Shown here: positions 47,970 through 56,931 of the stretch, one piece after another | Layout: each line of letters begins with the position of its first letter | How positions within the stretch are numbered: position 1 is the stretch's first letter | Source: Bradyrhizobium sp. B097 | GTDB lineage: Bacteria; Pseudomonadota; Alphaproteobacteria; Rhizobiales; Xanthobacteraceae | Length of the DNA stretch: 64,000 nt | Assembly (NCBI RefSeq): GCF_038957035.1 | Contig: NZ_CP152412.1 | Span: forward strand, 372,001-436,000 | Direction of reading: 5' to 3' | Program-made: the position numbers and the translations under genes | Notes under the pieces: generated by a model | The model's input: the letters and a program-made list of their open reading frames with translations, nothing else | Database searches by the model: none | Told to the model about the DNA's origin: nothing

Positions 47970-48266
47970 ATGCTTGACCTTGACGTGTACGAAGACGAAC
48001 GCGATGTGGTGGTCCTTGCGGAGCTGCCTGGCCTGAGCGAAGACGAGATCGAGGTCATGGTGGACGATGACGTGCTCACCATTCTCGCCGAACCGAGCCT
48101 CGGGCGGCACAAGCCGGAAGGCCATTGCCGCGTGGGACGCTCGTTCAGATTTCTGGGCGTGATGCGATTGCCGTGTCCGATCGACCCCGATCGAATGCGA
48201 GTTGACTTCGACCATAGCGTGCTGATGGTGCGGCTGCCGAAGCGGAGAGGCCGCGAGCAGAGCTGA
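47970..48266 (+). CDS. Minimal Hsp20-like protein 2
   Basis: A 98-residue protein consisting almost only of an alpha-crystallin domain (LDLDVYEDERDVVVLAELPGLSEDEIEVMVDDDVLTILAE... DHSVLMVRLPKR). It lacks the N-terminal arm and a clear C-terminal I-x-I anchor, so it may be dimeric or co-assemble with Hsp20 protein 1 rather than form large oligomers. It lies 69 bp after the DyP gene. The ribosome site is weak. Confidence 0.82.
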   Translation: MLDLDVYEDERDVVVLAELPGLSEDEIEVMVDDDVLTILAEPSLGRHKPEGHCRVGRSFRFLGVMRLPCPIDPDRMRVDFDHSVLMVRLPKRRGREQS

Positions 48267-48348
48267 GCGCGCTGCGATCCGGCCGACGGATCGCCGACCG
48301 GTTCGTCTTCACGCACGCTGACCGATTCATCTTTCCGCGGCGGTGACG

Positions 48349-48465
48349 TCAGCCTGTCAGGACGAGGCGGATCAGGCCGGCGACCAACCCGAGCGAGATG
48401 ACGCTCGCTCCCCAGATCGCGGCCATCCAGGCGAGCCGTTTCCAGAGCGGGAGCCGGCTCTCCAT
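48349..48465 (-). CDS. DUF2474 small membrane subunit of bd-type oxidase (CydX-like)
   Basis: A 38-residue single-span membrane peptide (LPLWKRLAWMAAIWGASVISLGLVAGLIRLVLTG). DUF2474 peptides commonly follow cydB/cioB and resemble the CydX/CydY small subunit. Its ATG (48465) overlaps the cydB-like stop by one base within ATGA. It is too short for routine gene calling but is well supported by position and composition. Confidence 0.85.
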   Translation of the reverse strand: MESRLPLWKRLAWMAAIWGASVISLGLVAGLIRLVLTG

Positions 48466-49469
48466 CAATGGTATCCGTGAACGCCGGCCTTGCCGCGGAA
48501 CACCCAATAGGCCCAACCGGTATAAGCGAGGATCACAGGCACGATGACCAGCGCGCCGACCAGCATGAAAGACTGGCTCGAGGGCGGTGCGGCGGCGTCC
48601 CAAATCGTCACCGCGCGGGGCACAATATAAGGATAGATGCTGATGCCAAGCCCGAGGAACCCGAGCAGGAACAGCGCGAGCGCCATCGCGAAGGGCAGCC
48701 GTTCGAAGTTGCGTTTGAGGCTCCAGAACAATGTCGCCGCGCAGATCGCGACGAGCAGCGGCACCTGTGCCGTCAGCAGCACGCCGGGCAAGGCGAACCA
48801 GCGCCGCCAGTAGTCGTAGTGCAGGAAGGGCGTCGCGGCACTCACCGCCGCAAGCGCGGCGAGGGTGCCGACGCCGAGCCAAAAGGCGAGGCGGCGCGCG
48901 TGACGCTGGCTGGTTCCTTCGGTCTTCCAGATCAGCCAGGTTGCGCCCAACAGGGCATAGCCGATGACGACGGCAATCCCGGTGAGCAGGCTGAACGGGC
49001 TCAGCCAGTCGAGCCAGCCGCCGGCATAGGCATCATTCTCCACCCGGACGCCCTGCAGGATCGCGCCGAGCGTGATACCCTGTGCCAGCGCCGCGACCAC
49101 CGAGCCCAGCGAAAACGCCATGTCCCACAGCGCGCGGTGGCCTGCATCGCGCCAGCGGAATTCGAACGCGACGCCGCGGAAGACGAGGCCGAGCAGCATC
49201 GCGATGATCAGCGGATAGGTCGCCGGAAGCAGGATGGCATAGGCCAGCGGGAAAGCTGCGAGCAGCCCGCCGCCGCCCATCACCAGCCAGGTCTCGTTGC
49301 CGTCCCACACCGGCGCGATCGAGTTCATCGCCTGATCGCGCTCGTCGCCGACCGCGAAACTCGGGAACAGGATGCCGATGCCGAGGTCGAAGCCGTCCAT
49401 CACGACATAGGCCATCACGGCGAAGCCGATGACCGCCGCCCAGAAGATGGTGAGGTCGATGCTGATCAT
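48465..49469 (-). CDS. cioB: Cytochrome bd-type quinol oxidase subunit II (CioB/CydB)
   Basis: A 334-residue membrane protein with eight to nine helices and the family start ISIDLTIFWAAVIGFAVMAYVVMDGFDLGIGILF, followed by WDGNETWLVMGGGGLLAAFPLAYA. It partners subunit I encoded immediately upstream (stop at 49475, five bases before this start). The short CioA and the DUF2474 peptide place the oxidase in the cyanide-insensitive branch. It reduces oxygen to water with quinol and could keep respiration going when heme-copper oxidases are inhibited. Confidence 0.93.
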   Translation of the reverse strand: MISIDLTIFWAAVIGFAVMAYVVMDGFDLGIGILFPSFAVGDERDQAMNSIAPVWDGNETWLVMGGGGLLAAFPLAYAILLPATYPLIIAMLLGLVFRGVAFEFRWRDAGHRALWDMAFSLGSVVAALAQGITLGAILQGVRVENDAYAGGWLDWLSPFSLLTGIAVVIGYALLGATWLIWKTEGTSQRHARRLAFWLGVGTLAALAAVSAATPFLHYDYWRRWFALPGVLLTAQVPLLVAICAATLFWSLKRNFERLPFAMALALFLLGFLGLGISIYPYIVPRAVTIWDAAAPPSSQSFMLVGALVIVPVILAYTGWAYWVFRGKAGVHGYH

Positions 49470-49474
49470 GGCGT

Positions 49475-50887
49475 TTACTCCCCGGCCGTCAGCGGCGCCC
49501 CGACACCCGCCGCCGGCGTGATGCCAGCCGCGCGCTGCGGCAGGTTCGGCAACTCCGGCTCCTTCCGCTCCGGCGGCTTGGCCATCAGCCGCAGCAGATA
49601 ATAGGTGCCGGCCCCGAAGGCGCTGAAATAGACCAGCACGAAGGCGACGAGCGAGGCGGCAACCGCGGGTGCCGCGAGCGGCGAATGCGATTCCGCGGTG
49701 CGCAGCAGGCCGTACACTGTGAAGGGCTGACGGCCGACTTCGGTCGTGACCCATCCGGCGATCACGGCGATGAAGCCGGCCGGTCCCATCGCAACCGCGA
49801 CGCGATGCAGCCAGCGCCAGTCGTAGAGCTTGCCGCGCACCCGGGCGAAGAGGCTCCAGAGGCCAACGCCGAGCATCGCAAATCCCAGCGCCACCATGAT
49901 CCGGAACGACCAGAACACGACATGCGCAGGCGGCCAGTCCTCGCGCGGGAAGTCGGTGAGGCCCTGAAGCGGCGCATATGGATCATGCTTCAGGATCAGC
50001 GATCCGATGTGCGGTATCGAGACCGCGTAACGGACGCGCGCCTCCTCATTGCTCGGGAAGCCGAACAGGATCAGCGGGGCACCATTGGGGCTCGGCTGGT
50101 AGTCGCCCTCCATCGCCAGCACCTTGGCCGGCTGGTGCTCCAGCGTGTTGAGCCCATGGGCGTCACCGGCCAGGATCTGGATCGGCGCGACGATCGCGGC
50201 CATCCACATCGCCATCGAGAACATCTTGCGCGCGCCCGGATTGCCGTGGTCCCTGAGCAGATGCCAGGCGCCGACGGCGCCGACGACGAAGGCGGTGGTG
50301 AGATAGGCCGCGATCACGGTATGGACGAGGCGAAACGGAAAGCTCGCGGTAAAGATGATCGGCAGCCAGGAGTCGGCGGGCACGAACTGCCCCTTGGCGT
50401 TGATCGCAAAGCCCGCGGGCGTCTGCATCCAGCTGTTCACCGCGATGATCCAGGTCGCCGAGATCAGCGTGCCGAGCGCCACCATGCAGGTCGCGAAGAA
50501 ATGCAGGCCCTTGCCGACCTTGCTGATGCCGAAGAGCATGACGCCGAGGAAGCCGGCTTCGAGGAAGAACGCCGTCAGCACCTCATAGGCCATGAGAGGA
50601 CCGATGATCGGTCCTGCCTTGGTGGAGAACACCGACCAGTTGGTGCCGAACTGGTAGGACATGACGACGCCCGACACCACGCCCATGCCGAATGTGACCG
50701 CGAAGATCTTGAGCCAGTAGCGGTAGAGATTGGCGTAGACGCCTTCCCCCGTCTTCAGCCAGAGCGCCTCCAGCACCATCAGGTAGCTTGCGAGCCCGAT
50801 CGAGAAGGCCGGGAAGATGAAATGGAAGGAGACGGTGAACGCGAACTGCGCACGCGCCAGGATTACCGGGTCGAGCTGCCCAAGCAA
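49475..50887 (-). CDS. cioA: Cytochrome bd-type quinol oxidase subunit I (CioA/CydA)
   Basis: A 470-residue heme-bearing subunit with about nine helices. Conserved heme-ligand and quinol regions are visible: FAFTVSFHFIFPAFSIGLA near the start, GVVMSYQFGTNWSVFS, and GWVTTEVGRQPFTVYGLLRT. The quinol loop is short, as in cyanide-insensitive oxidases. The start is TTG 50887, supported by AGGGAGG upstream. A molybdoenzyme gene lies 53 bp further upstream on the same strand, so one transcript may serve all four genes. Confidence 0.93.
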   Translation of the reverse strand: MLGQLDPVILARAQFAFTVSFHFIFPAFSIGLASYLMVLEALWLKTGEGVYANLYRYWLKIFAVTFGMGVVSGVVMSYQFGTNWSVFSTKAGPIIGPLMAYEVLTAFFLEAGFLGVMLFGISKVGKGLHFFATCMVALGTLISATWIIAVNSWMQTPAGFAINAKGQFVPADSWLPIIFTASFPFRLVHTVIAAYLTTAFVVGAVGAWHLLRDHGNPGARKMFSMAMWMAAIVAPIQILAGDAHGLNTLEHQPAKVLAMEGDYQPSPNGAPLILFGFPSNEEARVRYAVSIPHIGSLILKHDPYAPLQGLTDFPREDWPPAHVVFWSFRIMVALGFAMLGVGLWSLFARVRGKLYDWRWLHRVAVAMGPAGFIAVIAGWVTTEVGRQPFTVYGLLRTAESHSPLAAPAVAASLVAFVLVYFSAFGAGTYYLLRLMAKPPERKEPELPNLPQRAAGITPAAGVGAPLTAGE

Positions 50888-50940
50888 TGTTGCCTCCCTA
50901 TGAAACCGAAGTTCTCCGCAATCCGTGGAGTCGCCGCCCG

Positions 50941-53205
50941 CTAGGCGACGACACGAACTGGAATGGACTTGGCGGCCGGCGTGCCGCTGATCTTGTCGTA
51001 ATATTCGAGCGGCAGCAGCGGGTTCAGCTCGGGATAGTATCCCGCGACCGCGCCGCGCGGCATCGGATAGTCCAGCACGGTGAGACCATCGACACGGCGC
51101 CGCACGCCGTCATCGCTGATCGTCTCGAGCGCGATGCGCGCGCCCGAAGCGAGCCCTCTCGCGGCCCGGTCATCGGCGTTCATGAACAGCACCATGCGGT
51201 CGTTGTAGACGCCGCGATAGCGGTCGTTATAGCTGTAGATCGTGGTGTTGAACTGGTCGTGCGATCGGACTGTCGCCAATCGCAACATCGCCGGATCGGA
51301 AACCGGAGCGTTGACCTCAAGGCCGGGCATCAGCAGGAAATTGGCCTTGCCGTTGGGGGTCGGCCAGACCAGCCGGCGCGGCGGCACGTCGAGATGGAAG
51401 CCCTGCGGGCGCTTGATTCTCTCCGAAAAGTCGCTGTAGATCTCGGGATAGACCTCCGCGATCTTGTCGCGGATCAGACTGTAGTCCTCGATATAGCTCT
51501 CCCACGGAATCTCGCTGTCGGGAAGCGTGGCGCGTGCCATCCGGCAGACGATCTCGACCTCGGGGAGCAGATCGGAGCTTGCCGGCGCCAGCACCCCGCG
51601 CGATGCGGTGACCGTGGACATCGAGTCCTCGATCGTCACGAACTGCTCGCCGGCCAAGGTGTAGATGGCCTCGGACCGCGCAACCACCGGCAGGATCAGC
51701 GCATCACGCCCGTGGACGAGATGTCCGCGATTGAGCTTGGTGTTGATGCCAACCGTCAGGGCAAGCTTTCTCATCGCCGCGTACGATCTCTCGGTGTCGG
51801 GGACCGCACGGACGAAATTGCCGCCCATGCCGATGAAGACCTTGGCTGTGCCGTTCTGCATCGCCTCGACGGTCTCGACGGTGTGATGGCCGTGTCCGCG
51901 CGGCGGTTCGAAGCCAAAGACGTCGCGCACGCGGTCGAGATAGTCGTCGGCCGGCTTCTCGTCGATGCCGACGGTGCGGTCGCCCTGGACGTTCGAATGG
52001 CCGCGGATCGGCGCGATGCCGGCGCCGGGCTTGCCGAAATTGCCCTTGATCAGCAGCAGATTCACGACTTGCTGAAGCAGCCGCGATCCTTCCTGGTGCT
52101 GGGTCAGTCCCATCCCGTAGCAGATCATTGTCGCCCGGGAGCGCATGTAGATCTCGGCGCAACGGCGGATCTGTGCCTCCTCGATGCCAGAAATCTCGAC
52201 AATGTCGCGCCACGACTGGGCCAGAACATCCCCCCGGATCAGATCGAATCCGACAGTGTGCTCGCGGATGAAATCGTGATCGAGGACCGTCTCGCCCTGC
52301 GCTTCGCGCTCGAACATCACCTTCATCATGCCCTTGAAAAGGGCAAGATCGCCGCCGATCCTGATGTGAACGAACTCGCTGGCGATCGGGGTCGATCCGA
52401 AGGTCGCCATCTGAACGACATCCTGCGGCTCGGTGAAGCGGATCAGTGCGCGCTCCGGCATCGGATTGACAGCCACGATCGGCACGCCGCGCTTTCGCGC
52501 CTCGACCAGATTGGTCATCATGCGCGGCGAGTTGGTGCCGGTGTTCTGCCCGATCACGAAGATGGCTTCGGCGTGCTCGAAGTCCTCCATCACCACGGTG
52601 CCCTTGCCGACGCCGATCGCGGGAGGCAAACCGCGGCTGGTCGGCTCGTGGCACATGTTCGAGCAGTCGGGAAAATTGTTGGTGCCGAATGCGCGGACGA
52701 AGATCGAGTAGAGGAACGCCGCCTCGTTGGGCGTGCGTCCCGAGGTGTAGAATTCCGCGTGGTGCGGGCTCTCCAGCGCACGCAAATGATTTCCGATCAT
52801 CGTGAAGGCCTCGTCCCACGCGCATGGCACATAGCGATCGGAAGCCGCGTCGTAGCGCATCGGCTCGGTCAGGCGGCCTTGCATCTCAAGCCAGTAGTCC
52901 GACTTCTCCATCAGTTCGGACACCGCGTGGCTTGCAAAGAACTCCCGCGTGACCCTGCGTTTGGTTGCTTCGAACGCCAGCGCCTTGGCGCCGTTCTCGC
53001 AGAACTCCAGCGTCTTCTTGCAGTCAGGGTCGGGGAAAGCGCAACTCGGACATTTGAAGCCGCCGGGCTGGTTCATCGCCAGCAATGCGCGCGATCCTTT
53101 GGTGACGACGCTCTGCTCGAGCAGCACCTTGGCGGTTGCGCCGGCTGCGCCCCAGCCGCCCGCAGGATGATGATAGGCCTTGTAACGAGGCTTGTGGTCG
53201 GTCAT
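50941..53205 (-). CDS. YdeP/FdhF-family molybdopterin oxidoreductase
   Basis: A 754-residue bis-MGD enzyme related to formate dehydrogenase H but of the YdeP branch. The N-terminal region has cysteines in GGFKCPSCAFPDPDCKK and FCENGAKA for an iron-sulfur cluster; NVQGDRTVGI and GMGLTQHQEG are cofactor contacts. No selenocysteine or catalytic Cys as in true FdhF is obvious. YdeP is linked to acid resistance in E. coli, but its reaction is not settled. No signal peptide. Start at ATG 53205 (GGGGAG eight bases upstream) rather than GTG 53214. It is divergent from the bestrophin gene across site pair E. Confidence 0.88.
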   Translation of the reverse strand: MTDHKPRYKAYHHPAGGWGAAGATAKVLLEQSVVTKGSRALLAMNQPGGFKCPSCAFPDPDCKKTLEFCENGAKALAFEATKRRVTREFFASHAVSELMEKSDYWLEMQGRLTEPMRYDAASDRYVPCAWDEAFTMIGNHLRALESPHHAEFYTSGRTPNEAAFLYSIFVRAFGTNNFPDCSNMCHEPTSRGLPPAIGVGKGTVVMEDFEHAEAIFVIGQNTGTNSPRMMTNLVEARKRGVPIVAVNPMPERALIRFTEPQDVVQMATFGSTPIASEFVHIRIGGDLALFKGMMKVMFEREAQGETVLDHDFIREHTVGFDLIRGDVLAQSWRDIVEISGIEEAQIRRCAEIYMRSRATMICYGMGLTQHQEGSRLLQQVVNLLLIKGNFGKPGAGIAPIRGHSNVQGDRTVGIDEKPADDYLDRVRDVFGFEPPRGHGHHTVETVEAMQNGTAKVFIGMGGNFVRAVPDTERSYAAMRKLALTVGINTKLNRGHLVHGRDALILPVVARSEAIYTLAGEQFVTIEDSMSTVTASRGVLAPASSDLLPEVEIVCRMARATLPDSEIPWESYIEDYSLIRDKIAEVYPEIYSDFSERIKRPQGFHLDVPPRRLVWPTPNGKANFLLMPGLEVNAPVSDPAMLRLATVRSHDQFNTTIYSYNDRYRGVYNDRMVLFMNADDRAARGLASGARIALETISDDGVRRRVDGLTVLDYPMPRGAVAGYYPELNPLLPLEYYDKISGTPAAKSIPVRVVA

Positions 53206-53269
53206 TGCAAGCACTCCCCAGTCATCCGCGATGCCGGAAGTAGATCATGCTATCATATTGATTTCTATG

Positions 53270-53301
53270 GACAATTTGTCCTTTTGCGCGGACAAAATGT
53301 C
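53270..53301 (+). promoter_or_regulatory. Activator site pair E
   Basis: GACAATTTGTC (53270-53280) and GACAAAATGTC (53291-53301), centres 21 bp apart (others are 23). The second centre is 61 bp before the GG of promoter E. The pair lies between divergent genes and could also affect the molybdoenzyme/cio operon, though no clear -24/-12 is seen on that side. Confidence 0.82.
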
Positions 53302-53354
53302 CGGCATCGAAAGCCTATCGCGTGCTAAGTGACTGACCAGACTTCATTCCGGAA

Positions 53355-53371
53355 TTGGCGCGGAGGTTGCT
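53355..53371 (+). promoter_or_regulatory. Sigma-54 promoter E (bestrophin)
   Basis: TTGGCGCG-GAGG-TTGCT, consensus except G for A in the -24 block. Expected start near 53382, leaving a leader of about 180 nt. Confidence 0.82.
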
Positions 53372-53560
53372 TCAGTACGCCCCGTTGAATCGGGGAGACT
53401 GCGTGAACCACCAATCGTCCATGTCGGAAGGTCGCTTCCGACGATGTCCAAACTTGATCGTGGCGACCGATGTGCTCGGCATCGCCGGTGACGATGCGCG
53501 CGCGGCGTCGGGCTCGAGCTGCAATCTCGAGGAGGGCTCCTGCGTGCCGCGGAGGTCGAC

Positions 53561-54457
53561 ATGATTGTGCGCTCCAAGCCCGGCTTCAGGGACATCGTGT
53601 TTGCGGTCAACGGTTCGATCCTGCCGCGGATCGCGCCGCATCTGGTCGCGATTGCCTTGATCAGCGTTCTGGCAGTGCTCGCCGCAATGGAGCATCCGGG
53701 CATCTTTGCGCGGATCAGCGCCGTTCCCTTTACGCTGATCGGCATCGCGCTATCGGTCTTCATGAGCTTCCGGAACAGCGCCTGTTATGAACGCTGGTGG
53801 GAAGGCCGGGAGCTTTGGGGCAAGCTGATCATCGCCTGTCGCTCGTTCGCGCGTCAGACCTCCACCCTCGATGATGACGAGCGGCGCGTGCTGCTTCGCG
53901 GCCTGTGCGGCTTCTGCGCCGGACTGGCAGCCCGCTTGCGCGGTGAGGACGAACTGGCGGCGATCAGGCACTGGCGCGATATCGATGCCGCGTCAGGCGG
54001 GCCCAACCCGACCAATACCGTGCTCAACCAGATCGGAACACAGTGCCTGACATTGATGAAGCGAGACCGGATTGAGCCGATCCACTATTCCGTTCTCGAG
54101 GGGCAGCTGAGCGCGCTCTCCGACGTGCAAGGCGGATGCGAACGCATCGCGTCCACGCCCGTGCCGTTCGCCTATTCCCTGCTGCTGCACCGAACCGCTC
54201 TGATCTTCTGCGTGACGCTGCCGTTCGCGCTTGCCGGATCGCTGGACTGGTGGACGCTGCTGCCGGTCTTGCTGGTCGCTTACACCTTCTTCGGCCTCGA
54301 CGCGCTCGGCCATCAACTCGAGGATCCGTTTGGGCTGGAGCCTAATGCTCTCCCGCTGGATGCAATGCGGCGCATGATCGAGCGCGAGATGCTGTTCCTG
54401 CTCGGAGAGCGGGATCTTCCCGCACCGATCGAGGCGCGTGACAATGTGCTCAAGTAG
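53561..54457 (+). CDS. Bestrophin-family channel protein
   Basis: A 298-residue membrane protein of the bestrophin/UPF0187 family, which form pentameric anion or cation channels. Typical parts are the N-terminal FRDIVFAVNGSILPRIAPHL, the conserved RNSACYERWWEGRELWGKLI, and FGLDALGHQLEDPFGLEPNALPLD near the end. The ATG at 53561 follows CGGAGGTCGAC. It is expressed from sigma-54 promoter E after a leader of about 180 nt in which I see no convincing gene. Ion specificity cannot be told. Confidence 0.9.
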   Translation: MIVRSKPGFRDIVFAVNGSILPRIAPHLVAIALISVLAVLAAMEHPGIFARISAVPFTLIGIALSVFMSFRNSACYERWWEGRELWGKLIIACRSFARQTSTLDDDERRVLLRGLCGFCAGLAARLRGEDELAAIRHWRDIDAASGGPNPTNTVLNQIGTQCLTLMKRDRIEPIHYSVLEGQLSALSDVQGGCERIASTPVPFAYSLLLHRTALIFCVTLPFALAGSLDWWTLLPVLLVAYTFFGLDALGHQLEDPFGLEPNALPLDAMRRMIEREMLFLLGERDLPAPIEARDNVLK

Positions 54458-54592
54458 GCGGAACGTCTGATCCAAGCAAGTTGGCGCGAGATTCCCTTCG
54501 ATCGTGCAACGCCTCGACCTTCATATGAAGGTTGCCATCAGCATATACTGAATAAGCGTATCCGAGTGGGATCGAGGTCCAGGAGGTGCCAT

Positions 54593-54784
54593 ATGACGAT
54601 GAATGAACTCGCTGACGCGCTCGAAAAGATCGACGAGGATGCGTTTGCCTCGTTCCTTCTGGAGTATGAGATCACACACGATGACGGACTAGAGGCAATG
54701 AAGACGATGATCGTCGAGGCGCTTCGGTTCGCGGACGCGCACGGCTTTCATGCGAGCCGACCGCCGCTCGACGAGGCCGACTAG
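54593..54784 (+). CDS. Small acidic protein (63 aa)
   Basis: A 63-residue protein (ELADALEKIDEDAFASFLLEYEITHDDGLEAMKTM) with a strong ribosome site AGGAGG six bases before ATG 54593. Predicted helical and acidic; no known domain recognised. It lies 135 bp after the bestrophin gene with no sigma-54 element found between, so it may share that transcript. Confidence 0.72.
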   Translation: MTMNELADALEKIDEDAFASFLLEYEITHDDGLEAMKTMIVEALRFADAHGFHASRPPLDEAD

Positions 54785-54879
54785 GCTCGAGGAAAAGTCT
54801 ATCCGCCACGAAGATGCCGAACGCGTGCATGCCTCCGCCTCACAAAAGCGTGCGCAGGGCAGGTGAGGCATCGCCGATG

Positions 54880-54913
54880 GACAGCCTGTCCTCGACGGGA
54901 CGGACAAAATGTC
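54880..54913 (+). promoter_or_regulatory. Activator site pair F
   Basis: GACAGCCTGTC (54880-54890) and GACAAAATGTC (54903-54913), centres 23 bp apart; the second centre is 62 bp before the GG of promoter F. Confidence 0.82.
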
Positions 54914-54967
54914 CGTCGTCGCCAGGCGTCTCGCTTCCAAGCCATTGACATTGTTTCTGTGCCCAAG

Positions 54968-54984
54968 TTGGCGCATTCTTTGCC
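54968..54984 (+). promoter_or_regulatory. Sigma-54 promoter F
   Basis: TTGGCGCA-TTCT-TTGCC. GG and GC are correctly spaced; it is the weakest match of the six. Expected start near 54995, about 93 nt before the small gene at 55088. Confidence 0.72.
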
Positions 54985-55087
54985 ATCAGGACTTTCGATG
55001 CTCCGGCGGATCGGAATTCCTGTTGGTTCGAGCAATCCGGTTGAGCGCAACGTTGATCGTCATTGATAGCGACAAGGAGGAACCTCA

Positions 55088-55297
55088 ATGTCCAAGGATC
55101 ATGACAAGGCCTCCCACGGATCACAGGACGCACGGCGGCACAAGATAGACCATCAAACCCGAAACGAATGGCTTCACAGGGACGCTGGCCTACAAGCCTT
55201 GTGGCAGGCCTCCGGGATGTCGCGAGACGAGTTCATCCAGCATAATGAGGGTGTCATCGACAAGGTCATTGCCGATAACCTTGACGCGAACCGCTAA
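55088..55297 (+). CDS. Small charged protein (69 aa)
   Basis: A 69-residue basic and His-rich protein (KDHDKASHGSQDARRHKIDHQTRNEWLHRDAGLQALW) with helical C-terminal half (SGMSRDEFIQHNEGVIDKVIADNL). AAGGAGGAA precedes the ATG. It is the first gene behind sigma-54 promoter F. No family recognised; the promoter context supports it as a real regulon member. Confidence 0.75.
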   Translation: MSKDHDKASHGSQDARRHKIDHQTRNEWLHRDAGLQALWQASGMSRDEFIQHNEGVIDKVIADNLDANR

Positions 55298-55394
55298 CCG
55301 GAAGCGGCACGTTGGAAGAGGCTACATGTCGACGAATGTTCGCTGAATCGATCCTGCCGCCAGGCCGTCCAAGTGCCTTGTGTGAGGACACGCC

Positions 55395-56309
55395 ATGACT
55401 GCTGACGAGAGCACTTCCGATTTCTGGCCGGCCCTTTCCTGCTCAGCCTTCGAGCCGACGCGAAATCTTCTGCACATGGCGTTGCAGGCCGTCGGCAAGC
55501 TCAAGCTGGCCGAACCGTTTCAAGCGCAGTGGGCCGAGGTGCCGTTGTGGCTCAGCGCGAGAGGGCTGACCACTGGCCCGATCCGTTATGCCGGTGGCGC
55601 TTACGAGGTCCGCGCGGACTTCATCTCGCACGAGCTGCAGTGGCTCACGAGTTCGGGCGCATCGGGACAATTGCCGCTGCGGCCAACGTCCATTGCCGCG
55701 CTCGTCGAGGCTCTGCTCGGTCAGCTTCGTGGCGGCGGCATTGACGCTTCAATCACCCTCCTGCCGCAGGAGCTACCCCGTCCGATCCCCTTCAATGAGG
55801 ACAAGGAACCGCGCCCGTACGATCGCGACCTGGTCAACGCGTGGTGGCGTATCCTCCTCAGCACGCAACGCGTTCTCCAGATCTTTCAGGGCCGGTTCAC
55901 GGGCAAGACGCAACCCATCGGCCTGATGTGGGGGACGCTGGACATTCGCGTGGTGTTCTACAACGGCAAGCCCGTCAGACCCGCGCAAGATATCGGCTTC
56001 ATCAGGCGCAATGCGATGAATGCGGAGTTGATCGAGATGGGGTGGTGGTCGGGCGATGCCTCCTATCCAAGGCCCGCGTTCTACTCGTTCACGTACCCGC
56101 AGCCGAAAAGCATCGAGAACGCCAAGGTCGCTCCGGCCGCCGCCCGCTGGGACGCCGGCATGGGCGAGTTCCTTCTCGACTACGATGACCTTCGCCAGTC
56201 CGGTGATCCGGAACGAGACCTGCTGAACTTCCTCGAATCCACCTATCACGCTGGCGCAACCGCTGCAGAGTGGGATTCCGGGCTGTTGGGTGGCGGCCGG
56301 CCGGAGTGA
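55395..56309 (+). CDS. DUF5996-family protein
   Basis: A 304-residue cytosolic protein with the DUF5996 pattern: an N-terminal FWPALSC segment, LHMALQAVGKLKLAE, DFISHELQWLTSSG, LGLMWG-like GLMWGTLDIRVVFYNGK, and ASYPRPAFYSFTYPQP. The family has no known activity. It is the last gene before the repeated tRNA end at 56451 and lies 97 bp after the small charged protein on the same strand. Confidence 0.85.
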   Translation: MTADESTSDFWPALSCSAFEPTRNLLHMALQAVGKLKLAEPFQAQWAEVPLWLSARGLTTGPIRYAGGAYEVRADFISHELQWLTSSGASGQLPLRPTSIAALVEALLGQLRGGGIDASITLLPQELPRPIPFNEDKEPRPYDRDLVNAWWRILLSTQRVLQIFQGRFTGKTQPIGLMWGTLDIRVVFYNGKPVRPAQDIGFIRRNAMNAELIEMGWWSGDASYPRPAFYSFTYPQPKSIENAKVAPAAARWDAGMGEFLLDYDDLRQSGDPERDLLNFLESTYHAGATAAEWDSGLLGGGRPE

Positions 56310-56931
56310 CACGCGACCTTGCACCCACAACCGCTTGTGTATCACTACGGCGTGCTGGAGGCGAAACGCCAGACTTCGGTAGTAGCTCAATTGGTAGGTT
56401 TTGGCCCAGGACGCTCGAATATGCCCTATCTTTCAACGGGGATTGACTGACACTCTCTCCGCCACCCCACGCCAGAGCTTGGTCTGAGTGTCGGTTTGTT
56501 GGCGGCCAGCTAGTTCATTCGCGAACGAAGGTCTTGATTCTGCTCAGATGGCCACATCAGTCTGCGACCTTATCGAAGTCGCACGCCATGAGTGCGGTTT
56601 CGGCCAGGCTGACGATGTCCACCCGCAGATCCGTGGTGGTCCCCTGACCGATAATGCCTTGTAGCGTCAGTTCTCCTGTGAGCGCTTCGATCATCCGCTT
56701 CATGCGTCGCTGGTACTTGATGCTCGAGCATTCGTTGTCGTGACTGAACATGTCGCAGGCTGCAATTTGCTCTTGATCGATGAATCGCCGGGGATCCAAA
56801 AATTGACATGTCCAATGAACATCGATTCCCGAAAAGGTGCTGTCAGACCAAATTGGGAGTGATTTTGGGACATGGCCGATCGGGATTTCCGGCTGGCGCC
56901 GTCGGTCGGTCGGGGCAAGTTCGCTGCAGCG
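56310..56931. other. Gene-poor junction at the right end of the stress cluster
   Basis: About 620 bp without a confident gene. It contains a tRNA-like fragment (TAGCTCAATTGGTAG near 56385, resembling a D-arm) and the repeated tRNA-Ser end at 56451-56466. A minus-strand frame at 56557-56799 (80 codons) has no recognised domain or ribosome site. The composition fits an old integration or deletion scar. Confidence 0.5.
56451..56466. repeat. Putative attR: direct repeat of the tRNA-Ser 3' end, copy 2
   Basis: CACTCTCTCCGCCACC, identical to 16802-16817. No intact tRNA surrounds it. Its position just outside the stress cluster suggests the distal boundary of an island integrated at tRNA-Ser. Confidence 0.5.

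Noticed and set aside
53205..53235. A minus-strand -24/-12 element for the molybdoenzyme/cio operon next to site pair E
   Set aside because: The best candidate (CTGGGG...TTGCA) has GG and GC one base too close and overlaps the ribosome site.
53258..53272. A FixK/Fnr box (TTGAT-N4-ATCAA) upstream of the molybdoenzyme gene
   Set aside because: Only the first half is present; the second half reads ATGGA.
53355..53564. A 69-codon frame in the bestrophin leader
   Set aside because: It starts inside the sigma-54 promoter itself, so its first codons would not be transcribed, and it has no ribosome site.
54481..54500. TTGGCGCG string as a sigma-54 promoter for the 63-aa gene at 54593
   Set aside because: The -12 position reads TCCCT rather than TTGCW, and no palindrome pair precedes it.
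56557..56799. An 80-codon minus-strand gene in the junction region
   Set aside because: No ribosome site, no domain recognised, and it lies in a scar-like interval. It may be a remnant, but I cannot support it as a gene.
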